From PALSA-612 sp963791225 (GTDB taxonomy: Bacteria; Actinomycetota; Thermoleophilia; Gaiellales; Gaiellaceae), in the NCBI GenBank assembly GCA_963791225.1, contig CAWBRV010000002.1:62001-126000 (forward strand): a stretch of 64,000 nt of DNA, given 5' to 3'. This document shows positions 1 through 8,941 of the stretch, piece after piece (the first letter of the stretch is position 1; each line of letters starts with the position of its first letter). Position numbers and translations under genes: made by a program. Below the pieces are notes generated by a model, which was given only the letters and a program-made list of their open reading frames with translations, did no database searches and was not told the origin of the DNA.

Positions 1-29
1 CGACCTTGCAACACTGTGTTGCAAGGTCG
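1..29. repeat. Perfect 14-bp inverted repeat at the window edge
   Basis: Bases 1-14 and 16-29 are exact reverse complements separated by a single T. The repeat lies inside the argB reading frame and begins exactly at base 1. A one-base loop cannot form a normal hairpin, so a fold-back artefact at a contig end is more likely than a functional element. Confidence 0.7.
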
Positions 30-91
30 GTGATCTGCCGGGCGACCGAGGAGGCGACGGCGCCGCCGACCTTGACGACGACGCGGGTCAC
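1..91 (-). CDS. argB: Acetylglutamate kinase, N-terminal fragment
   Basis: A GTG at 91 opens a minus-strand frame beginning TRVVVKVGGAVASS, the Lys-x-Gly-Gly nucleotide-binding start of the amino-acid kinase fold. The enzyme phosphorylates N-acetylglutamate, the second step of arginine synthesis. The GTG overlaps the argJ stop by four bases (GTGA), so argC-argJ-argB form one transcript. Only about 24 codons are visible before a 29-bp palindrome at the window edge, and the residues in the palindrome (ATQCCKV) do not resemble the Gly-rich segment I would expect next. Identity rests on the N-terminus and the operon context. Confidence 0.6.
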   Translation of the reverse strand, partial: MTRVVVKVGGAVASSVARQITDLATQCCKV

Positions 92-1251
92 GAGCGGTAG
101 TCCGCGTTGATGCGGACGTAGTCGTAGGACAGGTCGCTGGTCAGGTACGAGGCCGAGCCGGGCCCGATGCCGAGGTCGAGCCCGATCTTGCAGGTCGCAC
201 CCGAGACGTCCGGCTCGAGGCCCGACGGCGCGCCCTGCTCCAGCACCACGGAGCCGTTGTAGGACAGGGTCATCCGGTCGACGTCCACCTCGGCGTAACC
301 GCCGTTGTAGGGAGCCGACCCGGCCGCCATCAGCACGCGTCCCCAGTTCGCGTCGCGTCCGAACAGCGCGGTCTTGACGAGCGCCGACGTCGCGATCCGC
401 CGTGCGATCGCCTTTGCCTGCGGGTCGTCGGCCGCGCCCGTGACGGCGATCTCGGCGAGCACGGTCACGCCCTCGCCGTCGGCGACGATCTGCTCCGCGA
501 GGTCGCGGCAGACCTTGCGCAGCGCGGCGGCGAAGGCGAGATCGGTCGCGGGGGTGCGCTCGACCTCGGAGGCGCCGTTCGCGAGCAGGATCACCGCGTC
601 GTTCGTCGAGCAGTCACCGTCGACCGAGATGGAGTTGAAGCTCGCGTCGACGGCGGGGCGGAGGAACTCGATCGGCTCTCCGGGCTCAAGCGGGTAGTCG
701 GTCGTGACAACGGCGAGCATCGTCGCCAGGTCGGGATGGATCATCCCGGAGCCCTTCGCCATGCCGCCGACGATGAAGTCTGTTCCCGTCGCGACGGCCT
801 GCTTCGGCTTCGTGTCCGTGGTCATGATCGCCGTCGCCGCGTCGGAGCCGCCCTCCGCGGTCAGCGCCTGCGCGGCGACGCGGAGCCCGGGGAGCAGCTT
901 CCCCATCGGCAAGGGCACGCCGATGACGCCGGTCGAGAGGACGAGCACCTCTTCCGAATCGAGGGCGAGGAGCCGCGCGGCCTCCGCGGACGTCGCGAGC
1001 GCGTCCAGCTTGCCGCGCTCGCCCGTGGCCGAGTTGGCCACGCCCGAGTTGATCACGATCGCCTGCGGCTCCGCGAGTGACAGGTGCCCGCGGTTCACGA
1101 GCAGGCAGGCCGCCTGCACGCGATTCCGGCTCCACATGGCGCCGCCGACTGCCGGCGCCGTCGAGCGCACGATCGCGAGGTCGGGCTTCGCGTGCCTGAT
1201 GCCGGCGTGAACGCCGCCGGCGACGAACCCCTTCGCGGCCGTGACGGACAT
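88..1251 (-). CDS. argJ: Bifunctional ornithine acetyltransferase / N-acetylglutamate synthase
   Basis: 387 residues, the normal family length. ArgJ transfers acetyl from N-acetylornithine to glutamate and so recycles the acetyl group in cytoplasmic arginine synthesis; many homologues also use acetyl-CoA. The precursor cleaves itself at a conserved Ala-Thr bond and the new N-terminal Thr is the nucleophile: KGSGM then DLATMLAVV is present with Thr177. The ATG at 1251 overlaps the argC stop (ATGA), which fixes the start and implies translational coupling; the 3' end overlaps argB by four bases. A frame that stays open upstream across argC is a GC-rich shadow, not an extension. Confidence 0.95.
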   Translation of the reverse strand: MSVTAAKGFVAGGVHAGIRHAKPDLAIVRSTAPAVGGAMWSRNRVQAACLLVNRGHLSLAEPQAIVINSGVANSATGERGKLDALATSAEAARLLALDSEEVLVLSTGVIGVPLPMGKLLPGLRVAAQALTAEGGSDAATAIMTTDTKPKQAVATGTDFIVGGMAKGSGMIHPDLATMLAVVTTDYPLEPGEPIEFLRPAVDASFNSISVDGDCSTNDAVILLANGASEVERTPATDLAFAAALRKVCRDLAEQIVADGEGVTVLAEIAVTGAADDPQAKAIARRIATSALVKTALFGRDANWGRVLMAAGSAPYNGGYAEVDVDRMTLSYNGSVVLEQGAPSGLEPDVSGATCKIGLDLGIGPGSASYLTSDLSYDYVRINADYRS

Positions 1252-2210
1252 CAGACGAGGACTCCCTGCAGGCGAAGCCCGAGCGTCTCGTCGAGGCCGA
1301 GCACGAGGTTCGCGTTCTGAACCGCCTGGCCGGCCGCGCCCTTGCCGAGGTTGTCGAGCGCGCAGATGACGATTGACGTCCCCGTCGCCGTGTCGGCGAA
1401 GACGCCGATCTCGGCCGCGTCGGTTCCCTGCACGCGCTGGAGTTCCGGCGTCACGCCCTCCGGCAGTACACGCACGACCGGGCTCGCGGCGTACGCGCTC
1501 TCGAGCAGGCCGCGGAGATCCTCGTCCGAGCGGACGTAGCAGGTGGCGAGGAGCCCTCGCCGCACGGGCAGGAGGTGGGGCACGAAGCACACCGGGAAGC
1601 CGAGCTGCTGCGCGATCTCCGGCGCGTGGCGGTGCGCGCCGACGGCGTAGGGCGCGAAGTTCTCGAGCACGAGCCCGGCGTGCGATCCCGGCTTGAGCGA
1701 CCGCCCGGCGCCGGAGACCCCGGACTTCGCGTCGACGACGACGCCTGCTGTTTCGATCGCGCCCGCGAGCGGGCCGAGCGCGAGGAGCGCTGCGGTGGCG
1801 TAGCAGCCGGGGTTCGCGATCAGCGGGCCGGCCGGTGGGAAGAGCTCCGGCAGCCCGTAGCTCCACGCACCCGGGGCGACGCCGTACCACGCGTCCGCCT
1901 CGGCCGGGGCGACGAGCCGATGCGCGCCGGAGAGATCGACCACGACGGCATCGGGCGGCGGCTCGACGGCGGCTGCATCGGCGTGGTCGAGGCAGAGGAA
2001 GATGAGTTCGGCGCCGCTCGCGAGCGCCTCGTCGTTCGTCGTGAACCGGGGCAACGAGCCGTTCAGCCGCACGTCGAGCGCCGAGGCGCCGCTGCCGGCG
2101 AGGGAATCCGAGCCGAGCGCCACGAGCTCGAGCCCGGGGTGGGCCAGCACGCGATCGAGCGTCTCCTGACCCGCGTAGCCGCTGCATCCGATGATGGTAG
2201 TTCCGACCAT
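1251..2210 (-). CDS. argC: N-acetyl-gamma-glutamyl-phosphate reductase
   Basis: 319 residues. It reduces N-acetylglutamyl phosphate to the semialdehyde with NADPH, third step of arginine synthesis. The N-terminal Rossmann start TTIIGCSGYAGQE and the catalytic cysteine segment ANPGCYATAALLAL (Cys136) are both intact. First gene of the minus-strand argCJB run; its ATG at 2210 lies 32 bp from the divergent carA start. No Shine-Dalgarno sequence precedes the ATG, but CATAAT lies 9 nt upstream, so a leaderless or nearly leaderless transcript is possible. Confidence 0.95.
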   Translation of the reverse strand: MVGTTIIGCSGYAGQETLDRVLAHPGLELVALGSDSLAGSGASALDVRLNGSLPRFTTNDEALASGAELIFLCLDHADAAAVEPPPDAVVVDLSGAHRLVAPAEADAWYGVAPGAWSYGLPELFPPAGPLIANPGCYATAALLALGPLAGAIETAGVVVDAKSGVSGAGRSLKPGSHAGLVLENFAPYAVGAHRHAPEIAQQLGFPVCFVPHLLPVRRGLLATCYVRSDEDLRGLLESAYAASPVVRVLPEGVTPELQRVQGTDAAEIGVFADTATGTSIVICALDNLGKGAAGQAVQNANLVLGLDETLGLRLQGVLV

Positions 2211-2242
2211 GCGGTGCGTATTATGCCAAAATAGAGCTAGTT
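2211..2242. promoter_or_regulatory. Divergent promoter region argC / carA
   Basis: Only 32 bp separate the two start codons, and the stretch is markedly AT-rich for this genome (TATTATGCCAAAATAGAG). A CATAAT hexamer faces argC nine bases before its ATG. Both transcripts must start in or next to this segment, so one arginine-responsive regulator could act on both. I see no confident ARG-box palindrome. Confidence 0.5.
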
Positions 2243-3289
2243 ATGCAGACACGACCCGCACATCTCGTCCTCGAGGACGGCACGGTCTTTGCCGGGCGGA
2301 GCATCGGCGCTCCCGGGGTGGCCGCCGGCGAGGCCTGCTTCACGACGGCGATGGCAGGCTACGAGGAGTCCGTCACCGATCCGAGCTACGTGGCACAGGT
2401 GCTCTGCTTCTCCTATCCGCTGGTGGGGAACTACGGCGTCGATCCGGAGCGGCACGAGTCCGAGCGGGTGCAGTGCGAGGGCGTCGTGGCACGGACGCTC
2501 AGGCCGGCCTTCGCGGGTTGGCTCGCCGAGCAGGGAACGGTGGCGATCGACGACGTCGACACCCGCGCGCTCGTCCGGAGGATCCGCGACGCGGGTGTGC
2601 TGCGCTGCGCGCTCGGCGAGGCCGATCCGGACGCGCTGCTCGCCCGCGCGCTCGCCGAGCCGCCGATCGACGGTCGACCGCTGGCCAGGCGCGTCGGCAC
2701 CCTCGAGCCCTTCACGGTCGGCGCCGGGCCGCGGGTCACGCTCGTCGACCTCGGCTGTAAGCGTTCGATCTCGGGACGGCTCACGGCGGCGGGGCTCGAG
2801 GTCTGCGTCGTCCCGGGCGACTGGGGGGCGGACGCGATCCTCGAGACCGCCCCGAGCGCCGTGCTCGTCGGCAACGGGCCCGGCGACCCGTCCGTTCTCG
2901 ACGGACCGATCGAGGCCGTGCGCGAACTGCTCGGGCGTGTGCCGCTGTTCGGGATCTGCGTTGGCCACCAGGTGCTCGGGCTCGCGCTCGGCCTCGAGAC
3001 GTTCAAGCTCCACTTCGGCCACCGCGGCGCCAACCATCCCGTGCGCGACCTGCGCTCCGGCCGCGTCCTCGTCACCGTCCAGAACCACGGCTACGCCGTC
3101 TCGGCCGCCGATGCCGAGCTCGTCACCCACCTGTCCCTCAACGACGGCACCGTCGAGGGCCTGGCCGGCGAGGACTTCGCGAGCGTCCAGTTCCATCCGG
3201 AAGCCGCGCCCGGCCCGCTCGACGCCCTGCCCTTCTTCGACCTGATCGCCGACACATGCCGCGCCGCCAGGACCTTCGCTCGATCCTGA
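2243..3289 (+). CDS. carA: Carbamoyl-phosphate synthase small (glutaminase) subunit
   Basis: 348 residues. The N-terminal CarA domain (about 1-140, starting HLVLEDGTVFAGRS) is followed by a class I glutamine amidotransferase domain with the nucleophile elbow LFGICVGHQVLG (Cys239) and the His-Glu pair in SVQFHPEAAPGP. It hydrolyses glutamine and channels ammonia to CarB. The gene is divergent from argC, which suggests carbamoyl phosphate production tied to arginine. No ribosome-binding site is visible before the ATG at 2243. The 3' end overlaps carB by 34 nt. Confidence 0.95.
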   Translation: MQTRPAHLVLEDGTVFAGRSIGAPGVAAGEACFTTAMAGYEESVTDPSYVAQVLCFSYPLVGNYGVDPERHESERVQCEGVVARTLRPAFAGWLAEQGTVAIDDVDTRALVRRIRDAGVLRCALGEADPDALLARALAEPPIDGRPLARRVGTLEPFTVGAGPRVTLVDLGCKRSISGRLTAAGLEVCVVPGDWGADAILETAPSAVLVGNGPGDPSVLDGPIEAVRELLGRVPLFGICVGHQVLGLALGLETFKLHFGHRGANHPVRDLRSGRVLVTVQNHGYAVSAADAELVTHLSLNDGTVEGLAGEDFASVQFHPEAAPGPLDALPFFDLIADTCRAARTFARS

Positions 3290-5895
3290 TCGTCGGCTCC
3301 GGGCCGATCCGCATCGGCCAGGGCTGCGAGTTCGACTACTCCGGGGCGCAGGCCTGCCGCGTGCTCCGGCGCGAGGGCTTCCGCGTCGTGCTCGTCAACT
3401 CGAACCCGGCGACGATCATGACCGACCCCGAATGGGCCGACGCGACGTACCTCGAGCCGCTCGACGCCGAGACGGTCGCCGAGATCGTCGAGCGCGAGCG
3501 GCCCGACGCGCTGCTGCCGACGCTCGGCGGCCAGACGGCGCTCAACATCGCCGTCGAGCTGCACGAGGCGGGCGTGCTCGACCGCTTCGGCGTCGAGCTG
3601 ATCGGAGCCGACGTCGACGCGATCCGGCGGGCGGAGGACCGGCTCGCCTTCCGGGAGACGATGCGCGCCGCCGGGCTACCCGTGCCCGAGAGCGTCGTCG
3701 TCGGCTCGGCCGGCGAGCTCGACGGCTTCGCGGCGCCTGCGATCGTCCGGCCGGCGTTCACGCTCGGCGGCACCGGCGGCGGCCTCGCGCGGACGCGAGA
3801 CGAGCTGCGGCGGCAGGTCGAGCGCGGCCTCGCCGCCAGCCCGGCCGGCCAGGTGCTCGTCGAGCGCTCGCTGGAAGGCTGGCAGGAGTTCGAGCTCGAG
3901 GTCATGGCCGACTCCGCCGGCAACTGCGTCGTCGTCTGCTCGATCGAGAACATCGACCCCTTGGGCGTTCACACCGGCGACTCGTGGACGGTTGCACCGC
4001 AGCAGACGCTGCCGGACGGCGAGTACCAGCGACTGCGCGAGGCGGCGTTCGCATGCGCACGTGCGGTCGGCGTCGCGACCGGCGGCGCGAACGTGCAGTT
4101 CGCCTACAAGCCGGCGACCCGGGAGCTGGCGCTGATCGAGATGAACCCGCGCGTGTCGCGTTCCTCTGCGCTCGCCTCGAAGGCCACCGGCTTCCCGATC
4201 GCGAAGCTGGCGGCGCTGCTCGCCGTCGGCTACACGCTGGACGAGCTGCCGAACGACATCACCGGTAAGACGACGGCCGCGTTCGAGCCGGCGCTCGACT
4301 ACGTGGCCGTCAAGGCGCCGCGCTTCGACTTCGACAAGTTCCCGGCGGCGCCGCGCGAGCTCGGCTCCGAGATGCGCTCGACCGGCGAGGCGCTCGGGCT
4401 CGGCCGGACGTTTCCGGAGGCGTTCCTGAAAGCGCTGGAGGGACGTGAGGCCGGGAACGAGCTGCCCAGCTTCAGCGGAGCACACCCGTACTTCCGTGCC
4501 GAGCTCGAGTCGATCGGCGAGGCGGAGCGGCTGCTCGCGGAGACCGGCGACGTTGCGGAGGCGAAGCGCTTCGGCCTTCCCGACGCGTGGATCGCCCGCG
4601 TGCTCGGGGTGTCCGAGCGCGAGGTCCGCGCGCGCCGCCCGCTTCCCGGCCGTCTCGCGGTCGACTCGTGCGCGGCCGAGTTCGAGGCCGAGACGCCCTA
4701 CTACTACCTGAGCTACGAGGAGAGCGATCCCGCGCCCGGGTCATCCGGCCGCTCGATCGTGATCGTCGGCTCCGGCCCGAACCGGATCGGGCAGGGGATC
4801 GAGTTCGATTACTGCTGCGTCCACGCGGCGCAGGCGTTCCGAAAGCTCGGATACGAGGCCGTGCTCGTCAACTCGAACCCGGAGACCGTGTCGACCGACT
4901 ACGACACATCCGACCGGCTCTACCTGGAGCCGGTGACGCTCGAGCGGGTGCTCGACGTCTGCGCGCTCGAGCGGCCGCTCGGCGTGGTCGTGACGCTCGG
5001 CGGCCAGACCCCGCTCGGCCTCGCGCACGAGATGGCAGCGCGAGGGGTTCCGCTCCTCGGCGACCCGCTCCCCGCGATCGACGCGGCCGAGGACCGGGGA
5101 CGCTTCGGCGAGGTGCTCGCCGAGGTCGGTCTCCGCGCGCCGCGCTGGGGGGTCGCAGACACGCAGGAGCAGGGCGTCGCCGTCGCGGCGGAGCTCGGCT
5201 ACCCGGTGCTCGTCAGGCCGCACTACGTCCTCGGCGGGCGCCGCATGCACGTCGCGCGCGGCCCGGAGGAGCTCGAGATACACGAGCCGTCGCTGGTCGA
5301 CGAGTTCCTCGAGGGCGCGCTCGAACTGGACGTCGACGCACTCTGCGACGGTGAGACGGCATGGGTGGCCGCGATCCTCGAGCACGTCGAGGCGGCCGGC
5401 GTCCACTCCGGCGACTCCGCGTGCGTGATTCCCGCGCCGTCCGTCGGTGCGGCGCTCGAGGCCGAGATCGCCGGCGTCGCCCGCACGCTCGCACGGCGTC
5501 TCGGCGTCCGCGGCCTCCTCAACATGCAACTGGCGCTGAAGGGCGGCGAGCTGTTCGTGCTCGAGGCCAACCCGCGCGCGTCGCGCACCATCCCGTTCGT
5601 GGCCAAGGCGACCGGGATCCCGCTGGTCGAGCACGCGTGCCGGCTGATGCTCGGGGCGTCCCTGTCCGATCTCGCCCTGCCCGAACGGGCCGTGCCGACC
5701 CGCGCCTGGGCGAAGGAGGCCGTGTTCCCGTCCGACCGCTTCGCAACTGCCGGCGACCGTGGGCCGGAGATGCGCTCGACCGGCGAGGTGATGGCCGGCG
5801 CGGCCACGGTCTCGGCGGCCTACGCGCGGGCGCAGCGCGCGGCCGGCCGATCGACGCGCGGCGGTCGCGTCGGTGCGCCCCTGCAGTCGGCGTAA
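3256..5895 (+). CDS. carB: Carbamoyl-phosphate synthase large subunit lacking the MGS-like regulatory domain
   Basis: 879 residues, against about 1060-1075 for typical CarB. The two ATP-grasp halves are recognisable: the first starts SILIVGSGPIRIGQGCEFDY and the second SIVIVGSGPNRIGQGIEFDY near residue 497, with the metal-binding EMNPRVSRSSAL and EANPRASRTIPF segments. The linker (oligomerisation) region is short. After EMRSTGEVMAG the chain ends within about 30 residues, so the C-terminal methylglyoxal-synthase-like domain that binds UMP, IMP or ornithine in other CarBs is absent, and no such sequence follows in any frame before the next gene. Start: ATG at 3256 inside carA; the following SILIVGSGP matches the family N-terminus. 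Confidence 0.92.
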   Translation: MPRRQDLRSILIVGSGPIRIGQGCEFDYSGAQACRVLRREGFRVVLVNSNPATIMTDPEWADATYLEPLDAETVAEIVERERPDALLPTLGGQTALNIAVELHEAGVLDRFGVELIGADVDAIRRAEDRLAFRETMRAAGLPVPESVVVGSAGELDGFAAPAIVRPAFTLGGTGGGLARTRDELRRQVERGLAASPAGQVLVERSLEGWQEFELEVMADSAGNCVVVCSIENIDPLGVHTGDSWTVAPQQTLPDGEYQRLREAAFACARAVGVATGGANVQFAYKPATRELALIEMNPRVSRSSALASKATGFPIAKLAALLAVGYTLDELPNDITGKTTAAFEPALDYVAVKAPRFDFDKFPAAPRELGSEMRSTGEALGLGRTFPEAFLKALEGREAGNELPSFSGAHPYFRAELESIGEAERLLAETGDVAEAKRFGLPDAWIARVLGVSEREVRARRPLPGRLAVDSCAAEFEAETPYYYLSYEESDPAPGSSGRSIVIVGSGPNRIGQGIEFDYCCVHAAQAFRKLGYEAVLVNSNPETVSTDYDTSDRLYLEPVTLERVLDVCALERPLGVVVTLGGQTPLGLAHEMAARGVPLLGDPLPAIDAAEDRGRFGEVLAEVGLRAPRWGVADTQEQGVAVAAELGYPVLVRPHYVLGGRRMHVARGPEELEIHEPSLVDEFLEGALELDVDALCDGETAWVAAILEHVEAAGVHSGDSACVIPAPSVGAALEAEIAGVARTLARRLGVRGLLNMQLALKGGELFVLEANPRASRTIPFVAKATGIPLVEHACRLMLGASLSDLALPERAVPTRAWAKEAVFPSDRFATAGDRGPEMRSTGEVMAGAATVSAAYARAQRAAGRSTRGGRVGAPLQSA

Positions 5896-6009
5896 GTCCC
5901 CAGTAAGTCATTCGCAAGCATCCAGTGAAGATCGCGGGCGAGAGGTTTTTACCTGCACGCGCCGGGAATCAGCGACAGGGCAAGCAACCTCATCAGGAGG
6001 TCGATTCCC

Positions 6010-7093
6010 GTGAAACGAAACCGAACATCGAAACTCACCGGCACCGCGCTCGCCCTCGGCCTGCTCGCCCTCGCCGTTCTCGTCGGCGTCGACCAGGACC
6101 GCCGGAGCGAGCACGAAGGCCGCTCCCGCCAACACGTCGCCCCCCACCGTCTCGGGGACGGCGCAGGAGGGCCAGACGCTGAAGGCCGATCCGGGCACGT
6201 GGTCCGGCTCGACCCCGATCGACTACTCGTACCAGTGGCGCCGCTGCGGGACGGGCGGCGGGAGCTGCTCGAACATCTCGAAGGCGACCGACAACATCTA
6301 CACGCTCACGTCGGCCGACGTCGGGCACCGGCTGCGCGTCCTCGTGACGGCCGTCAACAGCGACGGCGCCGGAACCGCCCAGTCGAAGGCGACCGACGTG
6401 ATCAAGAAGGCACCGCCGTCGGCTCCGAAGAACACGACGGAGCCCTCGATCAGCGGCACGCCGCAGCAGGACCAGACGCTGACCGCCAACGCCGGTGCCT
6501 GGAGCGGGAACCAGCCGATCCAGTTCGCCTACCGCTGGCGTCGGTGCGACAACAAGGGCGGCGACTGCGTCAATACCGCCGTCACGGCGCAGACGTACAC
6601 GGTCGGCGCGGACGACGTCGGGCACACGCTCCGCGTGCTCGTGACGGCGTCGAACAACAACGGCTCGGCGGCGGCGATCTCGAACGCCACGTCGGTCGTG
6701 ACGTCGAACGGCCCGCCTTCCGGCCAGTGCCAGTCGATCACCAAGGTCTCGCTCCCCGAGCGGCTGCTGATCGACAAGATCACGTACTCGCCGACCCAGA
6801 TCCACTCGCGGTCGGTGCCGCTCGTCGCCCGCTTCCACGTGGTCAGCACGAAGGGCTACTGCGTGAGCGGCGCGACCGTGCAGGGTCTCGGCGTCCCGTT
6901 CGATCGGCTCTCGTCGGAGCCGGAGGTGACGACCGACGCAACCGGTTGGGCGCAGATCTCGTTCCAGGTCCTGCCGACGTTCCAGCTCAGGCACGGCAAC
7001 CTCGTCGTGATCTTCGTGAGGGCTCGCAAGTCCGGTGAGAATCTCCTCGCCGGCGTCTCCACGCGGCGCCTCGTCTCAGTGCGCGTCGCCTAG
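6010..7093 (+). CDS. Secreted protein with two Ig-like repeats (frameshifted)
   Basis: AGGAGG (5995-6000) precedes a GTG at 6010. The first 30 codons form a signal peptide (basic start, then LALGLLALAVLVGV). The frame then shifts by +1 near 6090, after which two tandem repeats run: SPPTVSGTAQEGQTLKADPG...YQWRRC and EPSISGTPQQDQTLTANAG...YRWRRC, each ending in a YTL/YTV...ADVGHTLRVLVTA motif (about 75 residues each). This is an Ig-like repeat common in secreted proteins of Thermoleophilia. A C-terminal domain of about 120 residues (from 6730) has two cysteines and is unknown to me. Total length 3n+1 confirms one extra base. Confidence 0.75.
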
Positions 7094-7114
7094 TACGCAA
7101 CACTGACGCGCCTT

Positions 7115-7148
7115 GCGTGAGGCCGGGTCGGGGGTCCCGGCCTCACGC
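7115..7148 (+). terminator. Strong hairpin after the Ig-repeat protein gene
   Basis: GCGTGAGGCCGGG (7115-7127) and CCCGGCCTCACGC (7136-7148) form a perfect 13-bp stem with an 8-nt loop, 22 nt after the stop codon. There is no U-tract, as is common for actinobacterial terminators. Confidence 0.65.
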
Positions 7149-7160
7149 GCTTCCCGGCTT

Positions 7161-7166
7161 TAGAGT
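7161..7166 (+). promoter_or_regulatory. -10 element TAGAGT for hyuA (leaderless type)
   Basis: TAGAGT ends exactly six bases before the GTG at 7173. With +1 placed on or next to the start codon this predicts a leaderless mRNA. The same spacing recurs at many starts in the window. No good -35 is seen. Confidence 0.55.
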
Positions 7167-7172
7167 CGGGCC

Positions 7173-8934
7173 GTGGCGATTCTCGGTATCGACGTCGGCG
7201 GCACGTTCACCGACGCCGTCCTGCTCCGAGACGGCGAGCTCGTGACGGCGAAGGTGCCGACCGCGACGGCGCAGGAGGAGTCGGTCGTCGCCGCGGCCGC
7301 GGCGGTCGGCGCGCGCGAGATCGAGCGCTTCTCGCACGGCACGACGATCGCGACCAACGCGCTCCTCGAGCGCAAGGGCGCCCGGACGGCGTTCGTCGCC
7401 ACCGACGGCTTCGAGCACCTGCTCCACCTCCGCCGGCAGACGCGCGCGCACCTCTACCGGTTGTGCGACGAGCTGCCGGCGCCGCTCGTCCCGCTCGATC
7501 GCTGCCACGGCGTGCGGGAGCGGATCGGCCCGGACGGCGTGCTCGTGCCGCTCGACCCGTCCACGCTGCCGGACGTCGGAGACGCGGAGGCGGTCGCGGT
7601 CTGCCTGCTCTTCTCGTTCCGCGACGCGTCCCACGAGCAGGCGGTCGCCGAGGAGCTGCGGCGGCGGCTGCCCGACGTGCACGTCGTCGCCTCACACGAG
7701 GTCGCGCCCGAGTTCCGGGAGTACGAGCGCGCGTCGACGACCGCCGCGGACGCGTATCTCGGCCCGGTCTGCGCGCGCTACTTCCGGTCGCTCGCGGCGC
7801 GCTGCCGGGAGGTTGGCCTGCCCGAGCCGCTCGTCATGCGCTCGTCCGGAGGCGTGGCGACGATCGACGAGGCGGCCGAGCACGCGGCGCTCGTGCTGGT
7901 CTCGGGTCCGGCCGGCGGCGTCGTCGGCGCCGCGCGGGTCGCCGAACTGGCGGGCGTCGAGAATGCGATCTCGTTCGACATGGGCGGGACGTCGACGGAC
8001 GTCTGCCTGATCTCGGGCGGCCGGGCCGAGCGGACGCTCGAGCGGTCGGTCGGCGGGCTGCCGATCAAGCTGCCGATGGTCGACATCCACACGGTCGGCG
8101 CGGGCGGCGGCTCGATCGTCTGGCGCGACGCGGGCGGCGCCGTACGCGTGGGGCCGGAGAGCGCCGGGGCGACGCCCGGCCCTGCCTGCTACGGCCGCGG
8201 CGGCGAGCGGCCGACGGTCACGGACGCCAACCTCCTCCTCGGGCGGCTCGCCCGAGCGGCTCGCGGGCGGCGTCGAGCTCGACCGCGACGCGGCCGAGCG
8301 CGCGCTCGTCGGCTTCGACCCGGCCGACGTGGTCGAGGTCGTGAACGCCGAGATGCTCCGCGCGCTCCGCGTCGTCTCCGTGGAGCGCGGCCACGACCCG
8401 AGAGACTTCGCGCTCGTCGCATTCGGAGGCGCCGGCCCGCTGCACGCGTGCGCGCTCGCAGAGGAGCTCGGGATCACCACCGTGCTCGTCCCGGCCGCTG
8501 CCGGCGTGCTGTCGGCGCTCGGACTGGTCGCGAGCGAGGAGCGGCGCGATCGCGTGCGCTCCTACGTCTGCCCGCTCGACGAGGCGGGCGAGCTTCCCGG
8601 CGAGGGCGAGGCCGATCTCCGCTACCGCGGACAGTCGTTCGAGCTCACGGTCGCGCTCGGCGACGGCCTGGCCGACCGGTTCCACCGCGCGCACGAGGAG
8701 CGTTACGGGTACGCGGATCCCGCCCGCGCGATCGAGCTCGTCGCCGTGCGGACGGCGGACGTGCGCCCCGGCCCGCAGCTCGACCTGCCGCCCGCAGAGC
8801 CGCTCGACGTGTCCGGTCCAGCCCTGCTCGAACTGGACGGTGCGACCTGCTGGATCGGCCCCGGGTGGGTGGGGGCTCGGGACGGGACCAGCGGAGATCA
8901 AACAAGTAGCACGCTCCGGATCACGAGGATGTGA
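7173..8934 (+). CDS. hyuA: Hydantoinase/oxoprolinase A-type subunit (frameshifted)
   Basis: About 587 residues once one extra base near 8250 is ignored. The first part opens with AILGIDVGGTFTDAV (ATP-binding acetate/sugar-kinase-like fold), has SHGTTIATNALLER and the second nucleotide motif SFDMGGTSTDVCLI; the part after the shift begins PERLAGGVELDRDAAERAL and contains VAFGGAGPLHACALAEELG. HyuA with HyuB performs ATP-dependent ring opening of hydantoins or 5-oxoproline; acetone-carboxylase-like substrates cannot be excluded. The stop at 8932-8934 lies seven bases before the hyuB start. Start GTG chosen because VAILGIDVGGTFTD is the family N-terminus and a -10 lies six bases upstream. Confidence 0.85.
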
Positions 8935-8941
8935 CAAAAGC

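Noticed and set aside
88..2187. A 699-codon frame covering argJ and argC as one protein
   Set aside because: Its upstream half is Arg/Gly/Pro-rich shadow; the ATGA overlap and the ArgJ N-terminus define the true start at 1251.
5820..5895. CarB shortened by a frameshift
   Set aside because: After 5820 all frames end within about 80 nt and hold no MGS-like sequence; the next gene starts with its own ribosome-binding site.
5896..6009. Riboswitch upstream of the Ig-repeat protein gene
   Set aside because: The leader has a few short stems only and none of the conserved cores I know; a normal AGGAGG site is present.
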